Below are positions 7,901 to 14,192 of a stretch of 15,063 bases of DNA, in pieces. Every line of letters begins with the position of its first letter. The first letter of the stretch is position 1. The translations under genes were made by a program, and so were the position numbers. This DNA comes from an uncultured Steroidobacter sp. (GTDB lineage Bacteria > Pseudomonadota > Gammaproteobacteria > Steroidobacterales > Steroidobacteraceae), in the NCBI GenBank assembly GCA_946478975.1, contig CAMLEO010000172.1:1-15063 (forward strand), in the 5' to 3' direction. The notes beneath the pieces were generated by a model. The model was not told the origin of the DNA. It ran no database searches and worked only from the letters and a program-made list of their open reading frames with translations.

Positions 7901-8746
7901 ATGCTGCGCCGTCGCCCTCTAATGTTTCCTCGCTGTCGCGGCTTCACCATGGTGGAGCTGGTGGTGTCGATGGTCATCGCGACCATCCTCGCAGGATTCG
8001 TCGGCGTGGCGATTACCACGCCGGTGCAGGCATATCTGGCACAAGCACGGCGTGCGGAGTTGAGTGACTCGGCGGAAACAGCGACGCGCGCCTTCGCACG
8101 TGACATACGCGGCGCTCTGCCTGAAAGCTTGCGTCAAGGTGTGGTGGGCGGATTCCAATCACTGGAAATGATTGAAGTCTCCGGCGTCGCGGGCTACCGC
8201 ACCTGGACTCCAGGTGCGGGAGATTCATTGACCATCGGTCAACCCGACAATCGCTTCGACGTCGCCGGTGCTCAGACCACGGGGCGCCCGCTCGATCGGC
8301 TGGTCGTCGGGCCGAGTCGCAATCCAGGCGATCCTAACTTTCCAAACCTCGATCCGTATCTCAACACCGCGGTGATCACACCGGCTGGACAACCGATCGC
8401 CGCATTCAACACCCAACAGGTGAGACTGCAATCGCCGCAAACGTTTCCGTTCGGTTCGCCCAGTCAGCGCGCCTATGCAGTCGCCGGATCGATCCTCTAT
8501 GTGTGCGACACCACGGCGAGAGTGCTGCGTCGATATGACAATCTCCCCATCCAGCAAGTGATGGCGCCTGCCGGCGCCGGCACCATAGTTGCTCGTGATA
8601 TCGCCGCCTGCACGTTTCGCACTCAGAGCAGCTCGGCCGAGCACGGTGGCATCGCCATCGTCGAAATCACCGTGTCGAGGGCGACCGGCGGCAACGATGA
8701 GAATCTTCACGTGATGCGCCAGCTGCGAGTGGAGAATCGACCATGA
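7901..8746 (+). CDS. mshO: Minor prepilin MshO (PilW/GspJ-like)
   Basis: This 281-residue protein would be cleaved after Gly14. The mature end is FTMVELVVSMVIATILAGFV, with Glu at +5. The region after the helix (ARRAELSDSAETATRAFARDIRGALPESLR) is characteristic of MshO and PilW/GspJ-type minor pilins ('A...L...A..A.R...RDIR.ALP.S.R'). The large C-terminal part has a Cys pair within its second half (ILYVCD and AACTFR). The ATG at 7901 gives a 14-residue leader; an alternative ATG at 7922 (MFPRCRG) would give a seven-residue leader and is equally plausible. The stop overlaps the mshP start (ATGA 8743-8746). It probably forms the pilus tip complex with MshC, MshD and MshP. Confidence 0.8.
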   Translation: MLRRRPLMFPRCRGFTMVELVVSMVIATILAGFVGVAITTPVQAYLAQARRAELSDSAETATRAFARDIRGALPESLRQGVVGGFQSLEMIEVSGVAGYRTWTPGAGDSLTIGQPDNRFDVAGAQTTGRPLDRLVVGPSRNPGDPNFPNLDPYLNTAVITPAGQPIAAFNTQQVRLQSPQTFPFGSPSQRAYAVAGSILYVCDTTARVLRRYDNLPIQQVMAPAGAGTIVARDIAACTFRTQSSSAEHGGIAIVEITVSRATGGNDENLHVMRQLRVENRP

Positions 8747-9141
8747 AGCGGCCGGCTGCACGTTCTCAGAGCGGCTTCGCTTTGGTCGCCGCCTTGTTTC
8801 TTCTGGTGGTACTGGCCACGCTTGGCGCCTATGCCGTGCGCCTGAACTTGTCGCAACAAGGCAGCTCCGATCTCGATCTCGCGGGCGCCCGCGCGGACGC
8901 GGCGGTGCAGACGGCGATTCAATACGCGGCGAATCGTGTGCTAACCACGGGTAATTGCCCGGCCGTTCTGGCCTTGCCGGACGGATTCAATGTCAGTTTG
9001 AGCTGTGCCAATAACGAGACATTGGTAGCCAATGCGCCGACGGTGACGGTATTCTTGGTCACTGCCACCGCCACCCGCGGGCAGTACGGGTCGCCGGAGT
9101 TCGTTTCCCGGCAGCGCACCGTGCGCATCACGACACCGTAA
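8743..9141 (+). CDS. mshP: Minor prepilin-like protein MshP (PilX/GspK-like)
   Basis: This 132-residue protein has an 11-residue basic leader ending in Gly. The mature sequence is FALVAALFLLVVLATLGAYA. The +5 residue is Ala instead of Glu, as is common for GspK/PilX/MshP proteins that sit at the pilus tip and need no upstream partner. The segment 'QGSSDLDLAGARADAAVQTAIQYAANRV' matches the MshP pattern 'Q..S..D..G.RA..AA..G..WA', with Gln-Tyr replacing the usual Glu-Trp. A Cys pair (NCP and SCA) may form a disulphide. This is the last pilus gene visible; no mshQ follows, and sodB starts 90 bases later. Confidence 0.77.
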   Translation: MKRPAARSQSGFALVAALFLLVVLATLGAYAVRLNLSQQGSSDLDLAGARADAAVQTAIQYAANRVLTTGNCPAVLALPDGFNVSLSCANNETLVANAPTVTVFLVTATATRGQYGSPEFVSRQRTVRITTP

Positions 9142-9231
9142 CCGAAGCGGCGAAATCGCCGGGAACTTCACTGATCGCGGGACGTTGGCCACGTATCCCC
9201 CCGTACCCCCTTTTGCCAGCTGGAGCTCGCC
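9142..9231 (+). promoter_or_regulatory. Gap between the pilus cluster and sodB
   Basis: A short inverted repeat CGGCG-AAAT-CGCCG (9148-9161) begins seven bases after the mshP stop but has no T-run, so it is at best a weak terminator. The rest is C-rich. A GGAG ribosome site (9222-9225), partly inside the palindrome CCAGCTGG, sits six bases before the sodB ATG. A promoter for sodB is expected here because the function changes, but no clear -35/-10 pair could be picked out. Confidence 0.35.
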
Positions 9232-9843
9232 ATGGCGTTCGAATTGAGGCCTTTGCCGTTTCCCAAAGATTCCCTTGGACCGACGATCTCGGCGCGCACG
9301 CTGGAGCATCACCACGGCAAGCATCACGCCACGTACGTCAACAAACTGAATGAATTCGTGGCCGGCACGCCGATGGAACAGCAGACGCTGGAACAGATCA
9401 TCAAGGCGACGGCGAACAAGCCGCCCGGCAAGGAACGCAAGATCTTCAACAACGCCGCGCAGGTGTGGAATCACGACTTCTTCTGGGATTCGCTGGCGCC
9501 CAATGGCGGCGGCACCCCGCCGGAGCCGATCCTGAAGCGCATCACGGCGTCGTTCGACTCGTTCGACAACTTCCGCGACAAGTTCGTGGACGCGGCCATC
9601 AACCAGTTCGGCAGCGGCTGGGCCTGGCTGGTCGCGAACAATGGCAAGCTGGAAATCACCACGACCCACGACGCCGACAACCCGCTGATCACGCAGGGTC
9701 ACGCGCTGTTGACCGTCGACGTCTGGGAGCACGCCTACTACCTCGACCACCAGCAGAATCGCGCCGGCTTCGTCAAAGCCGTGATCGAGAAGCTGGCGAA
9801 CTGGCAGTTCGTCGGCAAGCGCCTCGCCGAAGTCGAGCGCTGA
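9232..9843 (+). CDS. sodB: Iron superoxide dismutase SodB
   Basis: This 203-residue cytoplasmic enzyme converts superoxide to oxygen and hydrogen peroxide. The N-terminus (FELRPLPFPKDSLGPTISA) and the HHGKHHATYVNKLN motif are those of FeSOD. The four metal ligands are visible: His27, His81 (in NNAAQVWNH), Asp163 and His167 (in LTVDVWEHAYY). Gln77 in AAQVWNH is the residue that marks iron-type rather than manganese-type enzymes. The protein is about ten residues longer than E. coli SodB. The extra residues fall in the loop before NNAAQ (about 60-71, KPPGKERK), a charged insertion away from the metal ligands. It is preceded by a clear GGAG ribosome site. SodB is often controlled by iron status through Fur, which fits the iron operon nearby. 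Confidence 0.96.
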   Translation: MAFELRPLPFPKDSLGPTISARTLEHHHGKHHATYVNKLNEFVAGTPMEQQTLEQIIKATANKPPGKERKIFNNAAQVWNHDFFWDSLAPNGGGTPPEPILKRITASFDSFDNFRDKFVDAAINQFGSGWAWLVANNGKLEITTTHDADNPLITQGHALLTVDVWEHAYYLDHQQNRAGFVKAVIEKLANWQFVGKRLAEVER

Positions 9844-9861
9844 TCCCGCGTGTTCGATCTC

Positions 9862-9886
9862 GCCAGCCGCCCGCGTGGCGGCTGGC
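9862..9886 (+). terminator. Perfect 10-bp hairpin after sodB
   Basis: GCCAGCCGCC (9862-9871) pairs exactly with GGCGGCTGGC (9877-9886) around a five-base loop, starting 18 bases after the sodB stop. The tail is CATCCTCCC, with no T-run. It is likely a 3'-end structure or pause hairpin for sodB, with the following hairpin at 9916-9951 as the better terminator. Confidence 0.5.
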
Positions 9887-9894
9887 CATCCTCC

Positions 9895-9914
9895 CGCGGT
9901 AGGCATTTACCGCG
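9895..9914 (+). repeat. Perfect 7-bp inverted repeat
   Basis: CGCGGTA (9895-9901) pairs with TACCGCG (9908-9914) around the six-base loop GGCATT. The loop and the first arm base GGCATT/T can instead pair with AAATGCC at 9939-9945 in the next hairpin, so two alternative folds are possible. Confidence 0.45.
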
Positions 9915-9915
9915 C

Positions 9916-9951
9916 GAAACCGGCAACCCCCTGCGTACAAATGCCGGTTTC
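9916..9951 (+). terminator. Terminator-like 10-bp hairpin downstream of sodB
   Basis: GAAACCGGCA (9916-9925) pairs exactly with TGCCGGTTTC (9942-9951). The GC core is flanked by A and T runs, and the 3' side continues TCTC, the arrangement of a Rho-independent terminator, although the loop is long (16 bases) and the T-tract is interrupted by C. It probably ends the sodB transcript. Confidence 0.5.
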
Positions 9952-9984
9952 TCTCAAACCACGCTGCTCGCAAGATCGACCTTG

Positions 9985-10013
9985 CGCGCGCTCCTTCATG
10001 GATGGAGCGCGCG
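9985..10013 (+). repeat. Perfect 10-bp inverted repeat over the start region of the small gene
   Basis: CGCGCGCTCC (9985-9994) pairs with GGAGCGCGCG (10004-10013), loop of nine bases. A shorter repeat GCAAG/CTTGC (9970-9974 and 9981-9985) abuts it. The 3' arm holds the only GGAG ahead of the ATG at 10020, and the loop/arm border holds the ATG at 10002. If formed in mRNA, the stem would hide the ribosome site. Confidence 0.45.
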
Positions 10014-10019
10014 ACGAAC

Positions 10020-10232
10020 ATGCAGCGCCAGCACGACACCCGGACCGAAGCCGCCCTGTACTGGACGGCCGTCAGCCTCATCGTTTGCGAGGGGCTGTCG
10101 ATAGAGAAGGCCGCGGAACGGCTCGGCGTCGATGCCGAGGATCTCACCGATATCCTCCATCGACGCCAAAGCCTCCGCCCCAACGCCGCGGTCAATCCGC
10201 GGGGCAGCCCCGCCGTTTCGACTCATTCTTAA
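10020..10232 (+). CDS. Small hypothetical protein, helical, possible helix-turn-helix
   Basis: This product of about 70 residues is not recognised. It begins with a helix (TRTEAALYWTAVSLIVCEG), then LSIEKAAERLGVDAEDLTDILHRR. That pattern resembles a helix-turn-helix ('...AAERLGV....L..IL.RR'). A Pro/Asn/Ser-rich tail follows. Third codon positions are mostly G or C, like the neighbouring genes, which supports real coding. Two starts are possible: ATG 10020, with GGAG 12 bases upstream, and ATG 10002, which adds six residues but has no ribosome site. It lies between sodB and the Fur-like promoter of the iron operon. A regulator or a small cytoplasmic protein linked to iron or oxidative stress is conceivable, but nothing in the sequence proves it. 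Confidence 0.55.
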   Translation: MQRQHDTRTEAALYWTAVSLIVCEGLSIEKAAERLGVDAEDLTDILHRRQSLRPNAAVNPRGSPAVSTHS

Positions 10233-10262
10233 TTGCGAGTCATTCTCGACTCCGAATAAAAT
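10233..10262 (+). promoter_or_regulatory. Fur-box-like operator overlapping a sigma-70-type promoter
   Basis: TGCGAGT-C-ATTCTCG (10234-10248) fits the 7-1-7 Fur pattern TGATAAT-N-ATTATCA at 9 of 14 positions and is closer still to the G/C-richer Fur boxes of pseudomonads (TGCGAAT or TGAGAAT followed by CATTCTCA). It overlaps the -35-like TTGCGA (10233-10238). A -10-like TAAAAT (10257-10262, five of six matches) follows with an 18-base spacer. Bound Fur-Fe(II) would therefore block this promoter, which drives the imelysin operon. The function of the operon makes the call more likely than the match alone. Confidence 0.6.
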
Positions 10263-10340
10263 CGCCGCAGCCGCTCGGGTCCGTCTTTCTTCCGGACCGC
10301 ATGACGGCGCGCGAAATCTATTTCCAATAGCGGTTCCACC
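10263..10340 (+). promoter_or_regulatory. 5' untranslated region of the iron operon
   Basis: About 70 bases lie between the predicted promoter and the imelysin ATG. They contain a hairpin GGTCCG (10278-10283) / CGGACC (10293-10298) with a pyrimidine-rich loop. No strong Shine-Dalgarno is visible before 10341. Confidence 0.35.
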
Positions 10341-11552
10341 ATGCTCGCATCCGTCTCCAAGGCCGCCGTCGCGGCCGTCCTGATCGTGTCGCTCGCCGGC
10401 GGCTGCACCCGCTCCGAGCCGAAGGATCCGCGCCAGCCGGTGCTGGAGACCTACGCGCAGATCGTGCTGGCGACGTATGAGGACACCCTCGCGGCCGCGC
10501 GCGAGTTGGACAAGGCGATCGACGCGCTGCTCGCGAATCCCAGCGAGCAGACCTTGAACGCCGCGCGCGAACGCTGGCGTGCCGCGCGCATTCCTTACGC
10601 TCACAGCGAAGCATTCCGCTTCTACGCCGGCCCCATCGACAACGACACCGGGCCGGAAGGTCAGCTCAACGGCTGGCCGCTGGACGAAAATCACATCGAC
10701 GCCGTGGCGCTCGACAAGTACAACGCCGCGCCCGGTCTCAACATCGTCGGCGACGCGAAGAGCTTTCCGGAGATCACGCCGGAACTGATCGCGGCTCAAA
10801 ACGAAGCCGGCGGCGAAAAAAACATCGCCAGCGGTTATCACGCCGTGGAGTTCTTGTTGTGGGGCCAGGATCTGAACGATCCGCCGGAGTCCGCCGGACA
10901 TCGGCCGTACACCGACTTCGTTCCTCAAAGCGATTCGCCGACGGACGTGAATGCTCGCCGCGGCAAATATTTGAAGGCCGCATCGACGCTGATGCTCAGC
11001 GATCTCGAACGCGTCGCCGCGCAGTGGCGCGAGTCGAAGGAACCGAACTACCGCACTTCGTTTCTTACCGGCGACACCTATACCAGCTTGAAGCACATGC
11101 TCACCGGCATTGCGGCGCTCGCCGAAGTCGAGATGGCGGGCGAGCGCATGAATGTGCCGCTGCTGTCGTCCGACCAGGAAGAGGAACAATCCTGCTTCAG
11201 CGACAACTCGGCGGATGACCTGCGCGCCAACGTGGTCGGCATCGAGAATGTTTATTACGCCAAGTATCAGCGCCCCGACGGCACGACCATCAGCGGCCCG
11301 AGCCTCGCAGATTTGATCAAAGCCAAGGACGCACGCTCCGCCGAAGAGATCGACATGCGCATTGCACGAACTCGCGAAACTGTGGGCGCGATCAAGAACC
11401 CGTTCGACCGCGAAATTCTTTCGGACAACGTCGAGGGCCGACAGCGCATGCAAGCGGCGATCGATGCGTTGCGAGCCGAAGCGCTCTCGTTCTCGCGAGG
11501 TGCACGCTCGATCCAAATATTCCTCTCCGACCTGGAAGGCCTGGGCGATTGA
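10341..11552 (+). CDS. Imelysin/M75-family iron-uptake lipoprotein (EfeO/IrpA-like)
   Basis: This 403-residue protein has a lipoprotein-type signal (hydrophobic stretch 8-20 and SLAGGC, Cys22), so it is probably anchored in the periplasm or outer membrane. The imelysin domain carries the family's GxHxxE metal-site motif as GYHAVEFLLWGQD (Gly165-His167-Glu170). Other family-like stretches are RERWRAARIPYAHSEAFRFYAGPID and YTSLKHMLTGIAALAEVEMAGERM. Imelysins, including EfeO/EfeM, IrpA and the pseudomonad IcmP type, are linked to iron acquisition; peptidase activity has been reported for some but is uncertain for most. It is the first gene of the operon behind the Fur-like site. A DUF1111 gene follows after ten bases, the combination seen in iron-regulated loci of Pseudomonas. 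Confidence 0.92.
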   Translation: MLASVSKAAVAAVLIVSLAGGCTRSEPKDPRQPVLETYAQIVLATYEDTLAAARELDKAIDALLANPSEQTLNAARERWRAARIPYAHSEAFRFYAGPIDNDTGPEGQLNGWPLDENHIDAVALDKYNAAPGLNIVGDAKSFPEITPELIAAQNEAGGEKNIASGYHAVEFLLWGQDLNDPPESAGHRPYTDFVPQSDSPTDVNARRGKYLKAASTLMLSDLERVAAQWRESKEPNYRTSFLTGDTYTSLKHMLTGIAALAEVEMAGERMNVPLLSSDQEEEQSCFSDNSADDLRANVVGIENVYYAKYQRPDGTTISGPSLADLIKAKDARSAEEIDMRIARTRETVGAIKNPFDREILSDNVEGRQRMQAAIDALRAEALSFSRGARSIQIFLSDLEGLGD

Positions 11553-11562
11553 CGCGGACTCG

Positions 11563-12969
11563 ATGCCTTCCATGAACTTCAACAACACTTCTGTGGCGCT
11601 CATCGGCGCCTTCTCGGTCGCCTTGCTGTCCGGCTGCTCCGACGGCAGGAAAACAGCCGAACTGCTGCAACCGAAATCCGGCGGCGACATGAGCGTGCTG
11701 GAAACATCTCGTCACGCCTTCTCGCGGCCGGCGCCGAACCTGACCGTCGAGCAACGCGGCGAGTTCTTCATCGGCAATGCGTTCTTCAACAGCCCGTGGG
11801 TAGTCGCTCCGGCAAGCGCGAGCGCGCGTGACGGCTTGGGCCCGATGTTCAACGCGCGCAGCTGCGATGCCTGCCACAACAACGACGGTCGCGGCCGGCC
11901 GCCGGTAAAGGACGATGAGCAACCTGTGTCGCTCGTGCTGCAATTTGCGACGCCGACACCGGGCGATCACAACGAGCCGCAGGCGGATCCGCACTACGGC
12001 GTGAACTTCAATCCGTTCGCCATCGGCGGCGTTCCCGCCGAGGGCAAGGTTCGCATTCGTCATCGCGAGATCAAAGGAACCTACGGCGACGGCACGCCTT
12101 ACACGCTGCTCGCGCCGGAATATTCCTTCGAAGCACTCGCGTACGGCGAGCTCGCAGCCGACACGAAATTCTCACCGCGCGTTGCGCCGGCGGTGTTTGG
12201 ATCGGGCCTGCTGGAGGCGGTGCCGGAGTCGCAGATCCTGGAGCGCAACGATCCGGAAGATTTGAACAAGGACGGCATTTCCGGCCATTCGAATTACGTG
12301 TGGGATCCGATCACCCAAGGGCCGAAGCTCGGCCGCTTCGGCTGGAAGCTCAACCAGCCGAGCATTGCTCATCAAACGGCCGCCGCGTTCTCGGCCGAGA
12401 TCGGCATGAGCTCCTCGTTTCGGCCGCATCAAAACTGCACGGCCGTGCAAACGGCGTGTGCCGCTGCACCCACGGGCGGCGATCCTGAGATCAGCGATGA
12501 GATCTTCAATCACATGGTGAATTACCAGCGCATGCTGGCGGTGCCGATGCGCCGTAATCTCGATTCACCGGAAGTGAAGCGCGGCGCGGCGTTGTTTGCC
12601 AGCGCCGGTTGCGAGTCGTGCCATCGCGCGACGTTCAAGACCGACCAGGTGAAAGACGAAGCGTGGCTGAGCGGACAAACCATCCATCCGTTCACCGATC
12701 TGTTGTTACATGACATGGGCCCGGATCTCGCCGACGGTCGCGCCGATTTCGCCGCCAGCGGCAGCGAATGGCGCACGCAGCCGTTGTGGGGCCTGGGCCT
12801 GCAGAAGGCTGTGAATGCCCACACCCTCCTGCTGCATGACGGACGCGCTCGCGATGTGAGCGAAGCCATCCTGTGGCACGGCGGTGAAGCCGAGCACGCG
12901 AAGGAAACATTCCGCCAGATGTCCAAGGAGGACCGCGAGGCCCTGCTCGAGTTTATCGACTCGCTATGA
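11563..12969 (+). CDS. Di-haem oxidoreductase, DUF1111/DHOR family lipoprotein
   Basis: This 468-residue protein has a lipoprotein signal ending in LLSGC (Cys25 from this start). Two c-type haem motifs are present: CDACH (Cys101, Cys104, His105) and CESCH (Cys350, Cys353, His354). DUF1111 features include DGLGPMFNARSCDACHNNDGRGRPP, the NKDGISGHSNYVWD segment, and the C-terminal LWGLGLQKAVNAHTLLLHDGRARDVSEAILWHGGEAE. The family is related to bacterial di-haem cytochrome c peroxidases. In this setting it may oxidise or reduce iron for the imelysin partner, comparable to the role of EfeB beside EfeO, but that is inference. The reading frame is open far upstream into the imelysin gene; the starts at 11563 or 11572 are chosen because they give a normal signal peptide. 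The stop overlaps the next start. Confidence 0.92.
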   Translation: MPSMNFNNTSVALIGAFSVALLSGCSDGRKTAELLQPKSGGDMSVLETSRHAFSRPAPNLTVEQRGEFFIGNAFFNSPWVVAPASASARDGLGPMFNARSCDACHNNDGRGRPPVKDDEQPVSLVLQFATPTPGDHNEPQADPHYGVNFNPFAIGGVPAEGKVRIRHREIKGTYGDGTPYTLLAPEYSFEALAYGELAADTKFSPRVAPAVFGSGLLEAVPESQILERNDPEDLNKDGISGHSNYVWDPITQGPKLGRFGWKLNQPSIAHQTAAAFSAEIGMSSSFRPHQNCTAVQTACAAAPTGGDPEISDEIFNHMVNYQRMLAVPMRRNLDSPEVKRGAALFASAGCESCHRATFKTDQVKDEAWLSGQTIHPFTDLLLHDMGPDLADGRADFAASGSEWRTQPLWGLGLQKAVNAHTLLLHDGRARDVSEAILWHGGEAEHAKETFRQMSKEDREALLEFIDSL

Positions 12970-14087
12970 ACCACCTGAGCTTATCCCGGCGCAAATTCCT
13001 GCTGGCGTCAGCCTCGGCCACGGCACTTGCCGCCGGCGGCGTTTTGCTTTCGTCACGAAACAAGGCGTACGCAGGCACGCTGCTGTCAGCGTTCGAAGAC
13101 GCTCGCGGCGATCAATATGTCGGCGGGCTCTCGCTGCGTGATGAGAAAGTTTTCGGCGCTCGCGTGCCGATGCGAGCGCACGGCTGCGCGGTTCACCCAA
13201 CTGATCCGAATCGTGTGCTGTTCTTTGCTCGTCGACCGGGGACTCAGGCCTTCGAGCTGGACCGCTCGACGATGCGCGTGCGAACTGTGTTTACGACGCA
13301 GGAAGGTCAGCATCTCGCCGGTCATGGCGCTTACTCATCGAACGGTGAGTTTGTTTTCACACCCGAGCACGATTACGAACGCGTGCGTGGTGTGATCGTC
13401 GTGCGCGACGCGCGTACGTTTGCAGTCGTACGTGAGATCGACACGCACGGCATCGACCCGCATGAGGTCGGATGGCTGCCCGATGGCAAATCGCTGCTGG
13501 TCGCGAACGGCGGCATCATGACTCATCCGCGCACGTTCCGACGCAAGCTCAACATTCCGACGATGGATCCTTCGCTGTGCGTGATCGATGCAGCCAGCGG
13601 CGAATGTAAGGAACAGTGGCGGTTGCCAGATCATCTGCTGAGCATTCGTCACGTCGCGATGACGAGCGATGGCACGGCCGCAGTCGGGCTGCAGTACGAA
13701 GGCGAAAAAGAAAAGACACCCGGCATCGTCGCGCTGTATCGGCCCGGAGCCGGCTTCCGTTTGCTCGCAGCACCGGCAAAAGAAACACATCGCTTCGCCG
13801 GTTACGTCGCGAGCGTTGCCATCAGCGAGACGCACGATCTGATCGCCGCAGCCTGTCCGTATGGCGGCGGCGTCGCCTGCTGGTCACTTCGGGATTCGCA
13901 TTATCTCGGCTTCATCGCGGCTTCGGAAACATATGGTTTGTCGCGAGTTGCCGACGGTTCGATCCTGGCGTCACAACGCGACGGCACAGCGTTCGACCTG
14001 GATGAAACCCGACTGCGTTCACAGTTCCTGAAAATGTCGAGCTCACAACCGATCCGCTGGGACGATCACTGGGTCGCGACGGCGTGA
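12966..14087 (+). CDS. DUF1513 protein with Tat signal peptide (periplasmic beta-propeller-like)
   Basis: This 373-residue protein starts at the ATG overlapping the DUF1111 stop (ATGA). The N-terminus has a twin-arginine signal, SRRKFLLA (residues 7-14), then a hydrophobic stretch and an AYA cleavage site at 36, so it should be exported folded by the Tat route. The mature part has repeated beta-strand units reminiscent of a WD40/YVTN-type propeller: VLFFARRPGTQAFELD, YSSNGEFVFTPEHDYERVRG, GIDPHEVGWLPDGKSLLVANGG, LSIRHVAMTSDGTAAVGLQ and YVASVAISETHDLIAAACP. That is the DUF1513 pattern. Its biochemical role is unknown. It closes the imelysin/DHOR gene set in many gammaproteobacterial iron loci, so it is probably a periplasmic accessory of the same pathway. 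Confidence 0.92.
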   Translation: MNHLSLSRRKFLLASASATALAAGGVLLSSRNKAYAGTLLSAFEDARGDQYVGGLSLRDEKVFGARVPMRAHGCAVHPTDPNRVLFFARRPGTQAFELDRSTMRVRTVFTTQEGQHLAGHGAYSSNGEFVFTPEHDYERVRGVIVVRDARTFAVVREIDTHGIDPHEVGWLPDGKSLLVANGGIMTHPRTFRRKLNIPTMDPSLCVIDAASGECKEQWRLPDHLLSIRHVAMTSDGTAAVGLQYEGEKEKTPGIVALYRPGAGFRLLAAPAKETHRFAGYVASVAISETHDLIAAACPYGGGVACWSLRDSHYLGFIAASETYGLSRVADGSILASQRDGTAFDLDETRLRSQFLKMSSSQPIRWDDHWVATA

Positions 14088-14156
14088 GCGCACGGGCATA
14101 ATCCGAGGCGATCCCGTCGACGAATGGGATTTCTCAAGGTCTCGGAGTGGCCCCCA
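14088..14156 (+). promoter_or_regulatory. Possible promoter of the outer-membrane protein gene
   Basis: CATAAT (14097-14102) matches a -10 box at five of six positions, but the -35 position (TCGCGA, 14074-14079) is weak. GGAG (14144-14147) lies nine bases before the GTG at 14157 and supports that codon as a start. No terminator for the iron operon is evident, so read-through is also possible. Confidence 0.3.
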
Positions 14157-14192
14157 GTGACTCAACACGTGACTCAACAAGTGACTCAACAA
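14157..14192 (+). repeat. Three tandem 12-base repeats at the start of the outer-membrane protein gene
   Basis: Three copies of GTGACTCAACAA lie head to tail (14157-14168, 14169-14180, 14181-14192); the first differs only in its last base (C for A). They encode VTQH-VTQQ-VTQQ if translated. Each copy begins with an in-frame GTG that could serve as a start codon. Confidence 0.9.

Noticed and set aside
9148..9161. The CGGCG-AAAT-CGCCG stem after mshP as a true terminator
   Set aside because: The stem is only five pairs and is followed by GGGAACTTC without a T-run, so it was mentioned only as a weak possibility.
10301..10330. A nine-codon frame just upstream of the imelysin gene as a leader peptide
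   Set aside because: It has no ribosome site and no run of regulatory codons; there is no evidence for attenuation.
11362..11562. An upstream extension of the DUF1111 frame into the imelysin gene
   Set aside because: It would place about 67 Arg/Ser-rich residues before a proper lipoprotein signal; the starts at 11563 or 11572 are far more sensible.
9996..11690. A 564-codon open frame on the minus strand opposite the imelysin gene
   Set aside because: It mirrors the codon periodicity of the well-supported imelysin gene on the plus strand, shows no recognisable domain and has an Arg/Ala/Val-rich composition typical of antisense frames in GC-rich DNA.
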